A stretch of DNA of 64,000 nucleotides from Terrilactibacillus tamarindi (GCF_009718825.1 NZ_WNHB01000007.1:87819-151818), one strand, 5' to 3'; shown: positions 1 to 9,776, counted from the first letter of the stretch. Numbers and translations are program-made. The notes: generated from the letters alone by a model not told the origin.

Positions 1-1
1 T

Positions 2-1252
2 CTCGTTGTCGAACATGATGAAGACACGATGCTTGCCGCTGATCATATTATTGACATTGGACCTGGAGCGGGTGCCCATGGAGGGACCATTACAGCACAA
101 GGCACACCTGAGGAAATAATGACTAATGAAAATTCCTTAACTGGGCAATATTTATCTGGTAAAAAATTCATTCCAGTACCTACATTGCGAAGGCAGCCTG
201 ATAAGCGGAAGTTGAAATTGAAGGGTGCTAAAGAAAATAACTTAAAGAATGTTTCGGTTGATTTTCCGCTAGGGTTACTCACATGTGTCACTGGAGTGTC
301 TGGTTCAGGTAAAAGTACGTTAGTCAATGACATCCTTTTTAAATATTTAGCTCAAAAGCTTCATGGCAGAAAGGAAAAACCAGGTGAATTTAAAAGCATC
401 GAAGGATTGGAAGAACTGGACCGAGTCATTGATATTGACCAAGCGCCGATCGGGCGTACGCCACGTTCAAATCCAGCCACTTATACGGGTGTTTTTGATA
501 TGATCCGTGATGTCTATGCTCAAACCAACGAAGCTAAAATTCGTGGCTATAAAAAAGGACGCTTTAGCTTTAATGTCAAAGGCGGTCGTTGTGAAGCCTG
601 TCGTGGTGACGGCATTATTAAAATCGAAATGCACTTCTTGCCGGATGTCTATGTGCCATGTGAAGTTTGTCACGGAAAACGATATAATCGTGAGACATTA
701 GAAGTGACTTACAAAGGTAAAACGATCGCGGACGTATTGGATATGACGGTTGAAGAAGGTTTAGAGTTCTTTGAAAATATCCCGCGTATTAAAAGACGAT
801 TAGAACCGTTACACGCTGTTGGACTTGGTTATATAAAATTAGGACAACCAGCAACGACCTTATCAGGTGGAGAAGCCCAAAGGGTTAAGCTGGCCTCCCA
901 GCTCTATAAACGAACAAAAGGGCGAGCTTTGTATATTTTAGATGAACCAACGACGGGTTTGCATGTGGATGACATTTCCCGATTACTTGAAGTTCTTCAA
1001 CAATTGGTGGATAATGGTGATTCGGTGCTCATAATTGAACACAATCTTGACGTTATTAAAGCGGCTGATTACTTAATCGATCTTGGTCCTGAAGGCGGGG
1101 ACGGCGGTGGAACCATCGTTGTGACAGGGACTCCGGAAGTGGTCGCAGCACATCCAGAATCTTACACAGGAAAGTATCTTAAACCGATACTAGAACGTGA
1201 TAAGAAACGAATGGAAGAAAGGTTAGAAAAGCAAGAACAAACCATTCAGTAA
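2..1252 (+). CDS. uvrA: Excinuclease ABC subunit A (UvrA), C-terminal part; 5' end outside window
   Basis: UvrA is the damage-recognition ATPase of nucleotide excision repair and acts with UvrB and UvrC in the cytoplasm. The reading frame is open from base 2, so the gene enters from the left; the ATG at 29 is internal. Visible are the second Walker A ([13 protein letters not shown]), the zinc-finger cysteine pairs (CEAC and CEVC), the ABC signature [15 protein letters not shown] and Walker B ([10 protein letters not shown]) with a downstream IIEHNLD His-loop. About 417 residues are present of a family length near 950. A hairpin terminator follows. Identification is secure; only the N-terminal half is unseen. 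Confidence 0.97.
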   Translation, partial: LVVEHDEDTMLAADHIIDIGPGAGAHGGTITAQGTPEEIMTNENSLTGQYLSGKKFIPVPTLRRQPDKRKLKLKGAKENNLKNVSVDFPLGLLTCVTGVSGSGKSTLVNDILFKYLAQKLHGRKEKPGEFKSIEGLEELDRVIDIDQAPIGRTPRSNPATYTGVFDMIRDVYAQTNEAKIRGYKKGRFSFNVKGGRCEACRGDGIIKIEMHFLPDVYVPCEVCHGKRYNRETLEVTYKGKTIADVLDMTVEEGLEFFENIPRIKRRLEPLHAVGLGYIKLGQPATTLSGGEAQRVKLASQLYKRTKGRALYILDEPTTGLHVDDISRLLEVLQQLVDNGDSVLIIEHNLDVIKAADYLIDLGPEGGDGGGTIVVTGTPEVVAAHPESYTGKYLKPILERDKKRMEERLEKQEQTIQ

Positions 1253-1330
1253 GTTGTAAACTCGACGGTTTAATTAGGAGTTTTGTAAATTTAGACCTGT
1301 TTCTATTAGAGAAAATTTCGTGCAATAACT

Positions 1331-1362
1331 AAAAAGGATATGTTTCGGCATATCCTTTAATA
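1331..1362 (+). terminator. Rho-independent terminator after uvrA
   Basis: AAGGATATG and CATATCCTT form a 9-bp stem around a TTTCGG loop, followed by a T-rich tail. The rest of the roughly 410-base gap to 1663 is AT-rich and shows no further gene. Confidence 0.8.
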
Positions 1363-1663
1363 TATTTTAAGTAGTAAAATGTTTGCTCATTCATAAGTTC
1401 TTTTAATTCTGCTATCAGTTTTACATAGGATCATTTGAAACTTAGTTGATTTTTTGATTTAATTAACGTGTAGTTTTGCATAATATGGTTTAAAATACAT
1501 AAAAACTGTGATTTTATCGGTTATAGGGTTGTTTATCTCTTCTTTATAGGGGTATAGTAGACATATTGTTATATAAAATAAAGAAATTGCATATATTCTT
1601 AAATAGTATCTTTAAATTATTTAGGTGTGATCACCATAGACTTTTCGAGATAGGGGTGATAAT

Positions 1664-1855
1664 TTGAAAAAATTGTATAAATCAAAGAAAAATAAAATGG
1701 TATCTGGTGTGTTAGGCGGAATCAGCGACTATTTGAATGTCGATGCCACGATCGTTCGAATTGTGTATGCCACATTAACCGTCTTAACGGCTTTTTTTGC
1801 TTTTATTTTTCTATATATTATCGCAGCAGTTATTATTCCATCAGAAGAAAGTTAG
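1664..1855 (+). CDS. yvlC: PspC-domain membrane protein (YvlC-like)
   Basis: Small 63-residue protein covering a single PspC domain: a basic N-terminus (KKLYKSKKNKM), the conserved GVLGGISDYLNVDATIVRI block, then one hydrophobic helix (about residues 36-58). PspC proteins are envelope-stress sensors or membrane partners of the phage-shock response. Starts at TTG 1664 after the Shine-Dalgarno GATAGGGGTGAT. The following yvlD-like gene begins about 10 bases downstream, as in the B. subtilis yvlABCD group, so the two are probably co-transcribed. The family call is firm; any role in stress here is inferred from family and position. Confidence 0.88.
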   Translation: MKKLYKSKKNKMVSGVLGGISDYLNVDATIVRIVYATLTVLTAFFAFIFLYIIAAVIIPSEES

Positions 1856-1862
1856 TGATTCT

Positions 1863-2225
1863 TTGTTTAAAAATTGGTTAATCAATATTATCGTTAATGC
1901 TATTGTCTTAATGATGATAGCGGGTTATATTCATACGTTTCATTTTACAAGTATCTGGTCTGTCTTTGGAGCAAGTGTGATCTTATCCATATTGAATATT
2001 ATCATTCGTCCAATATTAATTATATTAACGCTTCCAGTGACCATTGTTACTTTAGGATTATTTATTTTTGTCATTAATGGAATGACGTTATGGATCGTAT
2101 CCGAATTGATGGGGCCTGATTTTCAAATCGATGGTTTTGGAACAGCCATTCTTGCGTCCATCATCATGACATTTTGTAATTTAATTATCTCAAATTTTAT
2201 CGTCAAACCACTGCGGAAGCGTTAA
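1863..2225 (+). CDS. yvlD: Phage-holin family 4 membrane protein (YvlD-like)
   Basis: Four-helix integral membrane protein of about 120 residues, superfamily IV phage-holin type (YvlD in B. subtilis). The frame is open further upstream into yvlC, but TTG 1863 is preferred because it gives MFKNWLINIIVNAIVL, typical of the family, with AGAAAG upstream; this leaves an 7-base gap after yvlC. Hydrophobic segments lie near residues 5-25, 30-50, 55-80 and 90-112. Function is not established beyond association with envelope-stress genes. The start codon is the uncertain part. Confidence 0.82.
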   Translation: MFKNWLINIIVNAIVLMMIAGYIHTFHFTSIWSVFGASVILSILNIIIRPILIILTLPVTIVTLGLFIFVINGMTLWIVSELMGPDFQIDGFGTAILASIIMTFCNLIISNFIVKPLRKR

Positions 2226-2375
2226 GCCGCAGTTTTTCTTTATGCATTTTTTTGAGAAGATTAAAGGAACTCTCAGGCGAATGGTATGTTATACATAGTT
2301 TGAGTAAGAGATAGACGTATGGGTGTTCAAACTTTTGTGGTAAAATAAACCTAAGTTTTCATGGGAGGGCGAATT

Positions 2376-3311
2376 ATGGGTAAAGTAAGCGTTAGTGAAT
2401 TAATCAAACGGTTTGATTTAAAACTTGTTAGCGGGGCTGAAGGGATTAATAGAGAAATTACAGTCAGCGATATTTCAAGACCAGGACTTGAAATGGCGGG
2501 TTATTTTACGTATTATCCAGCGGAAAGACTTCAGTTACTAGGAAAAACGGAATTGACTTTTTTCCTAGAATTAGATTCTAACGAACGTTTCAAAAGAACA
2601 GACCAACTTTGTGCGCCTGAAACACCCTGTATTATTATTTCTAGAAATATTGAGGTTCCTGAAGAATTCATTGTCTCATCAAATAATAAAGGTGTGCCAA
2701 TCCTTAGTTCGAATAAACAAACGACCAAATTAAGTAGTTTACTTACTAATTACTTGGAAGCAAAATTAGCGCCGATGACGGCTGTTCATGGTGTACTCGT
2801 TGATATATATGGGGTCGGCGTGCTATTAACAGGAGATAGTGGTGTAGGTAAAAGTGAAACGGCACTTGAACTCGTAAAAAGAGGGCATCGATTAGTGGCT
2901 GATGATTCGGTAGAAATACGAAAAATGTCGGAAACAGAGCTTGTTGGGAGCGCTCCTGAACTGATCAAACATCTACTTGAAATTCGTGGACTAGGGATCA
3001 TCGATGTGATGACGTTATTTGGTGCTGGGGCGGTTCGAAGTTATAAGAAAGTCTCTCTCAGTATTCATCTTGAAATATGGGATCCTAAGAAAATGTATGA
3101 TCGCGTAGGTCTTGAAGAACGGCATACGAGTCTCGTTGATACGAATATTCCACAGTTAGTTCTCCCTGTTCGCCCAGGTAGAAATTTGGCTGTTATTGTT
3201 GAAGTGGCAGCGATGAACTTTAGATTGAAAAATATGGGGATACACACAGCGCAACAATTCTCAGATCGGTTGAATCAAACGTTGACTACCCGAAGAGATA
3301 TGGATATTTAA
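2376..3311 (+). CDS. hprK: HPr kinase/phosphorylase
   Basis: Bifunctional enzyme that phosphorylates HPr on Ser46 with ATP or pyrophosphate and removes the phosphate again, setting carbon catabolite repression in Firmicutes. The Walker [20 protein letters not shown] and the signature around [11 protein letters not shown] are present. ATG 2376 is chosen over an in-frame ATG at 2361 because GGGAGGGC sits 6 bases before it; this gives 311 residues, the usual family length. It heads the cluster hprK-lgt-ppaX-yvoF with short gaps, conserved in Bacillus. Confidence 0.97.
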   Translation: MGKVSVSELIKRFDLKLVSGAEGINREITVSDISRPGLEMAGYFTYYPAERLQLLGKTELTFFLELDSNERFKRTDQLCAPETPCIIISRNIEVPEEFIVSSNNKGVPILSSNKQTTKLSSLLTNYLEAKLAPMTAVHGVLVDIYGVGVLLTGDSGVGKSETALELVKRGHRLVADDSVEIRKMSETELVGSAPELIKHLLEIRGLGIIDVMTLFGAGAVRSYKKVSLSIHLEIWDPKKMYDRVGLEERHTSLVDTNIPQLVLPVRPGRNLAVIVEVAAMNFRLKNMGIHTAQQFSDRLNQTLTTRRDMDI

Positions 3312-3340
3312 AAATTATATGAAGAAAAGGAGATGTTAAT

Positions 3341-4150
3341 TTGGATGAAACAATTCAACCTTTAAATAGGATAGCAATACAGTTTGGTAATTTTCATATT
3401 TATTGGTATGGTATTATTATTGCTTTTGGTGCTCTATTAGGGTTAATTATTGCTTCCCGTGAAGGAAAACGCCGGGGGTTGCCAAAAGATCTTTTTGTTG
3501 ATCTTATTTTATTTGCAGCTCCAATTGCTATAATCTGTGCGCGCATCTATTATGTTATCTTTGAGTGGGCATACTATTCAAAACACCCTTCTGAGATTAT
3601 TGCCATCTGGAATGGCGGTATTGCCATTCATGGAGCACTGATTGGTGCTGTCGCAACGACGATTGTTTTTAGTAGAGTCAAAGGGCTTTCATTTTGGAAA
3701 ATTGCGGATATAGCGGCGCCGAGTTTGATTCTAGGACAAGCCATCGGACGTTGGGGCAACTTCATGAATCAAGAAGCACATGGAGGACCAACGACCCGTC
3801 ACTTTTTAGAGAATCTACATCTTCCTAAATTTATCATTAATCAAATGTACATTGACGGCGTTTATTACATACCAACGTTTTTATATGAATCCATTTGGGA
3901 TTTCCTCGGTTTCATTCTTTTACTTGCTTTACGAAAAGTTAACTTAGGACGAGGTGAAATATTCTTAAGTTATGTCATTTGGTATTCGATTGGTCGCTAC
4001 TATGTCGAAGGGCTTCGCACGGATAGTTTAATGTTAACGAGTCATCTTCGCATGGCTCAAGTCATCTCCATCGTGCTTATTATCGTCTCCTTGGCACTTA
4101 TGATTTATCGAAGAAAAAAAGGCTATGCCCAAGTGAAATATAGAGATTAA
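3341..4150 (+). CDS. lgt: Prolipoprotein diacylglyceryl transferase (chromosomal copy)
   Basis: Membrane enzyme that transfers diacylglycerol from phosphatidylglycerol to the lipobox Cys of prelipoproteins. The 269-residue protein has about seven membrane segments. Conserved sites include IHGALIGA with the His at about residue 97, the [14 protein letters not shown] block with Arg and Asn, and EGLRTDSL near the C-terminus. It starts at TTG 3341 behind AAAAGGAGATG. It follows hprK and precedes ppaX as in B. subtilis. A second, divergent Lgt lies at 61352, so this is presumably the housekeeping enzyme. Confidence 0.97.
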   Translation: MDETIQPLNRIAIQFGNFHIYWYGIIIAFGALLGLIIASREGKRRGLPKDLFVDLILFAAPIAIICARIYYVIFEWAYYSKHPSEIIAIWNGGIAIHGALIGAVATTIVFSRVKGLSFWKIADIAAPSLILGQAIGRWGNFMNQEAHGGPTTRHFLENLHLPKFIINQMYIDGVYYIPTFLYESIWDFLGFILLLALRKVNLGRGEIFLSYVIWYSIGRYYVEGLRTDSLMLTSHLRMAQVISIVLIIVSLALMIYRRKKGYAQVKYRD

Positions 4151-4157
4151 CGTAAAA

Positions 4158-4256
4158 TGAAACTTCCATCAGTGGGGGGGTTCTTCATCCCCACTGATGG
4201 TTAGCTGAACCAATCAGACCTTTACTGCCCGTTAAGGCGGGATAAAATATGAAAGG
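4158..4256 (+). repeat. Structured intergenic repeat, short copy
   Basis: Shares several blocks with 13306-13530: TGAAACTTCCATCAGTGGGG, CCCCACTGATGG, TGAACCAATC-R-GACCTTTAC, CCGTTAAGGCGG and a closing ATATGAA-AGG. The first two blocks form a strong hairpin (CCATCAGTGGGG/CCCCACTGATGG). A smaller CCCG/CGGG stem follows. It lies in the 120-base gap between lgt and ppaX. This copy looks like the longer one with its inner arms deleted. Function unknown. Confidence 0.75.
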
Positions 4257-4270
4257 AATAGATAGTTATA

Positions 4271-4912
4271 ATGAAAACCGTATTATTTGATTTAGATGGA
4301 ACTATTATCAATACAAATCCTTTAATTATCGCATCATTTAAACATACACTTGAGAACTACTACCCAGGTAAATATACAGAAGACGATATCATTTCTTTTA
4401 TTGGCGAACCACTTGAGACAAGTTTTCAGAGAGTGGATGAAAAGAGAGCTCAAGAAATGGTAGAGATGTACCGAACGCATAATGCAGAAATGCATGATGA
4501 ACTCGTCGAACAATATGATAATGTCGAGACAACATTGCAGCAATTAACAGACAAAGGGATTAAATGCGGGATTGTCTCAACAAAAACGAGAAAAATGGTT
4601 CTTAAAGGAATCAAACTCATGAAATTGGATCGCTTTTTTGATGTAGTGGTCACGATCGATGACGTTCAGTTTCCAAAACCGAATCCAGAGCCTATTCAAC
4701 TGGCCATGAAGGCTTTGCATGCTGAGCCAAGTCAAACGATGATGGTCGGGGATAGTATTTCAGATATTCAAGCTGCCCAAAATGCAGGTGTTGTAAGTGT
4801 CGGCGTGAGTTGGAGTATTAAAGGCAGAGCAGCATTAGAAAGTGCGGAACCTGATTATATCGTCGATGATATGGGTGAGCTTCTTGACATCATCCAAAAG
4901 CGAGAAAAATGA
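4271..4912 (+). CDS. ppaX: Pyrophosphatase PpaX (HAD family)
   Basis: HAD-superfamily hydrolase of 213 residues, close to B. subtilis PpaX (216), which hydrolyses the pyrophosphate made when HprK/P dephosphorylates P-Ser-HPr. Motif I FDLDGTIINT lies at the N-terminus, motif II STKT at about residue 103, and motif III/IV KPNPEP with MVGDSISDIQAA. ATG 4271 follows GAAAGGAA. The location next to hprK supports the call over other HAD phosphatases. The stop overlaps the next start (ATGA), indicating translational coupling. Confidence 0.92.
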   Translation: MKTVLFDLDGTIINTNPLIIASFKHTLENYYPGKYTEDDIISFIGEPLETSFQRVDEKRAQEMVEMYRTHNAEMHDELVEQYDNVETTLQQLTDKGIKCGIVSTKTRKMVLKGIKLMKLDRFFDVVVTIDDVQFPKPNPEPIQLAMKALHAEPSQTMMVGDSISDIQAAQNAGVVSVGVSWSIKGRAALESAEPDYIVDDMGELLDIIQKREK

Positions 4913-5385
4913 GACAGACGAAACGGTATCCTTTAAACGGGGAAAATTCGTTGTGGCAATTATATCGAACGGTCTCCTTTTTTAAGGTGTGTAAAAATTT
5001 CTTTTTCATCCAATTGGGACGTTATACGCCTTCCATGCGTCTAAAACATTGGATTTATCGCGTTTTTCTAAGAATGAAGATTGGCAAACATACCTCCATA
5101 GCTTTAATGGTCATGCCGGATACGATGTTTCCCGAATTAATTACGATAGGGAACAATTCAATCATTGGTTATAATACAACTTTGCTTGCCCATGAATATT
5201 TGATCCATGAATATCGATTAGGTGAAATCAAGATTGGAAACAATGTGATGGTTGGGGCAAACAGTACAATCCTTCCCGGAGTGACGATTGGCGACAATGC
5301 GGTTATTTCTGCCTGTACATTAGTAAATAAAGATGTTCCCGCTGGTGCCTTTGTTGGAGGAAATCCAATGCAAGTTATTAAATAG
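4909..5385 (+). CDS. yvoF: Hexapeptide-repeat acyltransferase (YvoF-like)
   Basis: 158-residue protein of the left-handed beta-helix acetyltransferase family. Hexapeptide repeats (IGNNSIIG, IKIGNNVMVGANS, ILPGVTIGDNAVISA) run from about residue 75 to the end, and the catalytic-type His lies in LLAHEYLIHEY. The substrate is unknown; B. subtilis YvoF has the same position after ppaX. Four bases overlap ppaX. Two inverted repeats follow, closing the operon. Confidence 0.88.
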   Translation: MRQTKRYPLNGENSLWQLYRTVSFFKVCKNFFFIQLGRYTPSMRLKHWIYRVFLRMKIGKHTSIALMVMPDTMFPELITIGNNSIIGYNTTLLAHEYLIHEYRLGEIKIGNNVMVGANSTILPGVTIGDNAVISACTLVNKDVPAGAFVGGNPMQVIK

Positions 5386-5387
5386 AA

Positions 5388-5424
5388 AGACAGAAACCGA
5401 CTATTGGTTTTTGTCTTTTTTAAT
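5388..5424 (+). terminator. Rho-independent terminator of the hprK operon
   Basis: AAAGACAGAAACC and GGTTTTTGTCTTT pair around GACTATT, ending in a T run. It sits directly after the yvoF-like stop codon. Confidence 0.85.
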
Positions 5425-5432
5425 ATCAAAAA

Positions 5433-5513
5433 AAGACCAACCATTTGTACTGAACCCCAAAAGTTAGATTTTTAGGTCTAACTTTCGGGGTGCACATCAA
5501 TTCGGCTGGTCTT
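5433..5513. repeat. Nested inverted repeat between convergent genes
   Basis: Outer arms AAGACCAACC/GGCTGGTCTT enclose an inner stem of about 14 bp (CCCCAAAAGTTAGA paired with TCTAACTTTCGGGG) around an 8-base loop. It may serve as a terminator for the minus-strand exchanger gene, or be a small remnant of IS3-type ends, which often carry CCCC-AAAAGTT. No protein is encoded. Confidence 0.6.
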
Positions 5514-5524
5514 AATGAAAAATC

Positions 5525-6586
5525 TTATAACAAGTAAAAACCGATACCCATAATAATATAAGTTGCCAAAAGGACGGCTCCCTCGAACCAGTTGGTATCC
5601 CCGTCTGTTGTTAAACTAATGATTAAGACGACACTGAGGACCATCGCAACCAATTCAGGAATCGTAAACGTTAAAGGCATAAAGGTTGGAAAGAAGACTG
5701 AGACTAAAACTAGAACTGGAGCGACAAACATCGCCACTTGCAACGATGAACCAATCGCAATTTCTACTGCGATGCCCATTTTATTTTTGTAAGCCATGAG
5801 AATAGCTGAAGCATGTTCAGCCGCATTACCGACAATTGCAACGATAATAATCCCGATGAACAATTCTGACCAGCCAAATGATTTGGCTACAGGCTCAAAC
5901 GTATGTACCAAGTTTTCACTAATGAGTGCAACAAATAGGGTAGAAACGGCAAGAACGATGATCGCTCTGACACCACTCCATTCAGGAACTTCATCTTCTT
6001 CCACATGATTATGGTCGTCATCTTGCCCTTTATAAACACCCCGGTGAGTGACAAGCCTGAAAAAGAGAGCAAAAAGATAAATTAAAATCATAATGATGGA
6101 AATGGCTATGCTAAGAATATGAGTCGCGTTATCTTCTAATCGAGTCGAAAAAACATCCGGAAAAACAAACGATACAACAATCGAGAAAATAAGGAGACCC
6201 GCATTATGCCTTGCTTCAAAGACACTAAATCTTTGTCGTTTATATTTTAACCCACCGACAAAGAAGGATAATCCACCTACCAGGAGTAAGTTCCCGAGGA
6301 TGGAACCTGTAATAGACGCCATAACGACATTGAGAAGACCTGCTTTAAGGGAAAGGATGGCAATAATTAACTCTACGGCATTGCCAAAGGTGGCATTTAA
6401 CAGTCCACCTATTGAGGGGCCTGTAACAATGGCGAGGCTTTCTGTTGCTCGGCCCATATAACTCGCTAATCCAATAATCGTAATACAATTAAGTACAAAC
6501 ATTAATATCGGTGACCAATGCATGAAGCTCCCAATCAGTGAGAGGGGGACACCAATAATTGTTAGAAAGAAAAAAAAGCGATTCAT
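5525..6586 (-). CDS. Calcium/proton exchanger (CAX family)
   Basis: Integral membrane antiporter of about 353 residues with 10-11 helices that exports Ca2+ (or other cations) in exchange for protons. Both alpha-repeat signatures of the Na_Ca_ex superfamily are present: GNAVELIIAIL at about residue 68 and GNAAEHASAILMAY in the second half. A short acidic His-containing loop (DDDHNHVEEDEVPEW) joins the halves. ATG 6586 is preferred over TTG 6589 because AGGAGG lies 8 bases upstream of it. It is a single gene, convergent to the hprK operon. B. subtilis YfkE is a plausible orthologue; the exact cation is inferred. Confidence 0.9.
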   Translation of the reverse strand: MNRFFFFLTIIGVPLSLIGSFMHWSPILMFVLNCITIIGLASYMGRATESLAIVTGPSIGGLLNATFGNAVELIIAILSLKAGLLNVVMASITGSILGNLLLVGGLSFFVGGLKYKRQRFSVFEARHNAGLLIFSIVVSFVFPDVFSTRLEDNATHILSIAISIIMILIYLFALFFRLVTHRGVYKGQDDDHNHVEEDEVPEWSGVRAIIVLAVSTLFVALISENLVHTFEPVAKSFGWSELFIGIIIVAIVGNAAEHASAILMAYKNKMGIAVEIAIGSSLQVAMFVAPVLVLVSVFFPTFMPLTFTIPELVAMVLSVVLIISLTTDGDTNWFEGAVLLATYIIMGIGFYLL

Positions 6587-6699
6587 CAATAAATCCTCCT
6601 AAATAAAATGTATTATAGGTTTAGTGTCTATAAATGTTTTTATATTATACCAAAGATTTCTTCATGTAAATCATTCCTTTATGTATGTAGTACCACATT

Positions 6700-6738
6700 T
6701 AAGATAAAACAAAACAGTCTCACATTTGAGAGAGACTG
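6700..6738 (-). terminator. Rho-independent terminator after the nuclease gene
   Basis: On the minus strand CAGTCTCTC and GTGAGACTG form a stem followed by TTTTGTTTT. It lies about 125 bases past the stop of the nuclease gene. Confidence 0.7.
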
Positions 6739-6863
6739 CTGCTTTTGATTTTGGCTCTTTTCTATAAGACGTTGCCCGTCGTTTTTAGCCAGTAAAAAAA
6801 AGCTAAAGCCATGCCTTACAACACTGTTTGCGAAAACAGACTTCATTTAAAAATATTGTATCT

Positions 6864-7643
6864 TTATCTCTTAGGTGCTCTAAAACCTGCTTTTTTGGCT
6901 TCACTTACTGAACAAAACAGCTGCTCAGGTTTTGTTTGGTTATATGAAGGGTCACCCGGTATATGATAGATTTTAGCCCCACTGGAGTTAATGTTCCCTT
7001 TGATCTTGCAAGATCTGGAAGAACTTGATTGAGAAGGTGACGTGTTGGTAGAAGTTGAAGCTTTTTGGGTTTTAACTTTAGTCATATCATAACCACTTGA
7101 AGTCACGTATCCTGGAATTGACCAAATACCAAGATGAGCTTTCTCAGCATCAGCTTGTTTTTCTTTTAACATATCCAAATGTTTAGTATTAGGTGGGTAA
7201 ATGTAACCGACACGTGCAAACCCTTTTTCTACAACTTTGGCATTATACATGTCTCCATTTTTTAAATAAATATAGCCAAGTAAACGGTCATATTTATCAC
7301 GTTTATAGCCTTTAACTCCTTCTTCAATTTGAATAGGGCTACCAACAGGCAGTTCCTTTTCGGCGAATTGACTAGCTTCTGGACCATACATTTGAACAGA
7401 CTTACCAGGAGCATGCGTTTCAGGTGTATCAATAAGTAACATTCGAACCGTTTCATCCTTGCCGTTAATTCGAACATGAATCGTGTCACCATCCACGACT
7501 TTAATAACAGTAGCTGAAACTCGGTCTGCACTTTGATTATCAGTATCTGTGAGTAGGCTACTGCAGCCAGCTAGAAGTCCGATCATGACCATGCTTAAGA
7601 TAAAAATAAGATTTTTTAAATAGACAGTCCTGCGTTTGTTCAT
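6864..7643 (-). CDS. Secreted thermonuclease-like lipoprotein with C-terminal sunset-type domain
   Basis: Staphylococcal-nuclease-fold enzyme, about 259 residues. The N-terminus has a lipoprotein signal with lipobox LLAGC. The SNase core begins at VIKVVDGDTIHVRI and has the catalytic Arg in VRMLLIDTPET, then Glu and Arg in the DKYDRLLGYIY region. A Ser/Thr-rich linker leads to a C-terminal module with two Cys (SCKIKGNI and LFCSVSEAKKAGFR) seen at the end of many Bacillales secreted nucleases. ATG 7643 has GGAGG 9 bases upstream, so an upstream in-frame start at 7664 was rejected. Expected to be membrane-anchored on the outer face and to cut DNA or RNA. Confidence 0.9.
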   Translation of the reverse strand: MNKRRTVYLKNLIFILSMVMIGLLAGCSSLLTDTDNQSADRVSATVIKVVDGDTIHVRINGKDETVRMLLIDTPETHAPGKSVQMYGPEASQFAEKELPVGSPIQIEEGVKGYKRDKYDRLLGYIYLKNGDMYNAKVVEKGFARVGYIYPPNTKHLDMLKEKQADAEKAHLGIWSIPGYVTSSGYDMTKVKTQKASTSTNTSPSQSSSSRSCKIKGNINSSGAKIYHIPGDPSYNQTKPEQLFCSVSEAKKAGFRAPKR

Positions 7644-7754
7644 AAAATAAATCCTCCAATACAAATGAGAGCGTATGTACCCCTTTATGCATTATATAAT
7701 GGATTGATTCATTTGGATAGAAGAAGTTGAAATTTAAATCTAAATACGAAAATA

Positions 7755-7777
7755 ATCTCCTTTATTTAGAAGGAGAC
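7755..7777 (-). terminator. Probable terminator after the DUF421 gene
   Basis: TCTCCTT and AAGGAGA pair around a 7-base loop, followed on the minus strand by TTATTTT. Between here and 7902 there is otherwise no gene. Confidence 0.55.
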
Positions 7778-7902
7778 TCTGCCTATATGTGAACGCCAAC
7801 GCGCACGGGAGAGCACGCGTGTAATAACTTAAATGTGACTTAGTGTGGGTATATAATCGCCCTAGGCGAATTTGGATCGGCCCTAAACCTTTTTAATGAT
7901 TT

Positions 7903-8577
7903 TTACATTTTCTCCAGATAAACCCCTTCATCTTTTTTCCATTCTAAATAAAAGACTTGTTTGGCGTTGTCTATTTTATGTTTACGCAAGGTGTTAAAAA
8001 GCCATTTTTCATCAAAGCCGGCTTCCTTTAAATTACCATAATCAACTTCTCCATCATTGATGATCGTGATAGGGAAATAAACAGGTTTTTGAGGAACGTT
8101 GAAATCTGAATTTTTGGTTGTATCATATTTCGATTTTTTTAGAACGTTGACAGATCCATCCGTTTCGAGCACAGCATAAGCAACTTCCCTAATCGAAAAT
8201 ACACTTCGTTGGCGAAGCAAATTTTGAAGTTCATCAAGATCAAGTTTATTCTTTTTCATTTCTTCTCGATCCAGATGACCATTTCTTATAATAATGGAAG
8301 GTTTACCTTCCAGGATGCTTCTTGTTCCACGAAATTTCTGTGTAAAAAATTCTATGATGTAGATCAGGAGTCCCCATACTGCAACAGAAAGTAGAATCGA
8401 GTTGAGTTTGACGTTTTTATCGTAGATGGCATTTCCAACGAGTTCCCCAAGCACAATTGAGGAAATAAAATCAAATGTAGTGATTTGAGCGAGTGAGACT
8501 TTACCTAATATTTTTGTCATCAAAAACAAAGCAATAAAACCAACAATAAGTTCGATAATTAGAGATTTTGCGTCCAT
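7903..8577 (-). CDS. DUF421 / YetF-type membrane protein
   Basis: 224-residue protein with three N-terminal membrane helices (about residues 7-25, 38-55, 60-80) and a soluble C-terminal domain. The conserved family blocks TTFDFISSIVLGELVGNAI and EGKPSIIIRNG are present, as is LRQRSVFSIREVAYAVLETDG. Relatives in B. subtilis (YetF, YdfR, YkjA) are linked to spores or germination only in some cases; no biochemical activity can be assigned. ATG 8577 follows GAAAGGAT. It is transcribed alone, divergent from the moxR operon. Confidence 0.88.
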   Translation of the reverse strand: MDAKSLIIELIVGFIALFLMTKILGKVSLAQITTFDFISSIVLGELVGNAIYDKNVKLNSILLSVAVWGLLIYIIEFFTQKFRGTRSILEGKPSIIIRNGHLDREEMKKNKLDLDELQNLLRQRSVFSIREVAYAVLETDGSVNVLKKSKYDTTKNSDFNVPQKPVYFPITIINDGEVDYGNLKEAGFDEKWLFNTLRKHKIDNAKQVFYLEWKKDEGVYLEKM

Positions 8578-8804
8578 TTTATAAATCCTTTCAATAGCTA
8601 CTTATCTGTCGAAATAAAGCCTACTTGCTCTATTATTTAACCTTACCATCCATTATTGGCATTTCGGAAAGCCTTTAAACGGTTAATTCTGATTCAAAAC
8701 ATTGATTTTGCACCTTTAAGCTAACAACACGCTTAATTGGTAATTGCTTTGAAAGTCTAGTATACTTATGGGGTCAGAATTTTCAGCTAAAGAGAGGTTA
8801 GAAA

Positions 8805-9776
8805 ATGAAAGAACTGAAATCAGACGAAACTTTTCAATTAATAGAAGAAATGATTGATAACATAGAAAAAGTTGTGATAGGAAAGAGAGAAACGATTAAG
8901 TTAACGATTATGGCACTGCTTGCTGGAGGCCATGTTTTATTAGAAGATATTCCGGGAGTCGGTAAGACAATGCTTGTGCGAGCCATAGCCAAGTCAGTCG
9001 GAGCTGTATTCAAACGTATTCAGTTTACGCCAGACCTATTACCTTCGGATCTCACGGGGATGTCAATATACAATCAAAAAGAATCCCAATTTGAATTTAG
9101 ACCAGGACCTCTGATGGGAAATATTGTTTTAGCTGATGAGATTAACCGCACCTCTCCGAAAACTCAATCTGCTTTACTCGAAGGAATGGCAGAAGGTCAT
9201 ATTACAGTGGATGGAGAAACTAGAAATTTGCCTGATCCATTCTTTGTTCTAGCTACACAGAATCCAATTGAGTATGAAGGAACCTATACCTTACCAGAAG
9301 CTCAACTGGATCGTTTTTTAATGAAATTATCGATCGGCTATCCGAGTCCAGAGGATGAATTAGAAATATTAAGTCGAATGATTGGAAAAGAACCAGTAAA
9401 TGAAATTGAAGCTGTGATGACGATGGATCAATTAAAAGACCTCATAAAGCAAGTAGAGACCATTTATGTATCAGAAAGTATTAAAAAATATATTGTATCA
9501 ATCGTTACAGCCACTCGAAACCATCCTCTTATTCGTCTAGGAATTAGTCCTCGTGGAACACTGGGAATTTTAAAAGCAGGTCAAGCTTGTGCATTATTGG
9601 AACAGCGAGATTTCATCGTGCCAGATGATGTTAAGAAAATTGCCCCTTATGTTATGGGACATCGCATCGTCTTAAATCCTGAAGCCTCTTACTCACGAAC
9701 AAGGATAGAAGATATCATTACAGAGATTATCGAACAAGTGAAGATACCCGTTAGTGCTAGGGATTCTGTCAAATGA
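8805..9776 (+). CDS. MoxR-family AAA+ ATPase (YeaC-like)
   Basis: 323-residue AAA+ chaperone-like ATPase. Walker A DIPGVGKTMLVRA is at about residue 53, Walker B ADEINRTSPKTQSALLEGM follows, and sensor 1 is ATQNPIEYEGTY. MoxR ATPases generally mature neighbouring DUF58/VWA proteins. The next two genes encode a DUF58 protein and a membrane transglutaminase-like protein, the standard trio yeaC-yeaD-yebA upstream of guaA. ATG 8805 has AGAGAGG upstream. The stop overlaps the next ATG (ATGA). Confidence 0.93.
   Translation: MKELKSDETFQLIEEMIDNIEKVVIGKRETIKLTIMALLAGGHVLLEDIPGVGKTMLVRAIAKSVGAVFKRIQFTPDLLPSDLTGMSIYNQKESQFEFRPGPLMGNIVLADEINRTSPKTQSALLEGMAEGHITVDGETRNLPDPFFVLATQNPIEYEGTYTLPEAQLDRFLMKLSIGYPSPEDELEILSRMIGKEPVNEIEAVMTMDQLKDLIKQVETIYVSESIKKYIVSIVTATRNHPLIRLGISPRGTLGILKAGQACALLEQRDFIVPDDVKKIAPYVMGHRIVLNPEASYSRTRIEDIITEIIEQVKIPVSARDSVK

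Noticed and set aside
1435..1475. Sigma-W promoter before the PspC gene
   Set aside because: TGAAAC and CGTG are present but about 25 bases apart, too far for the 16-17 base spacing.
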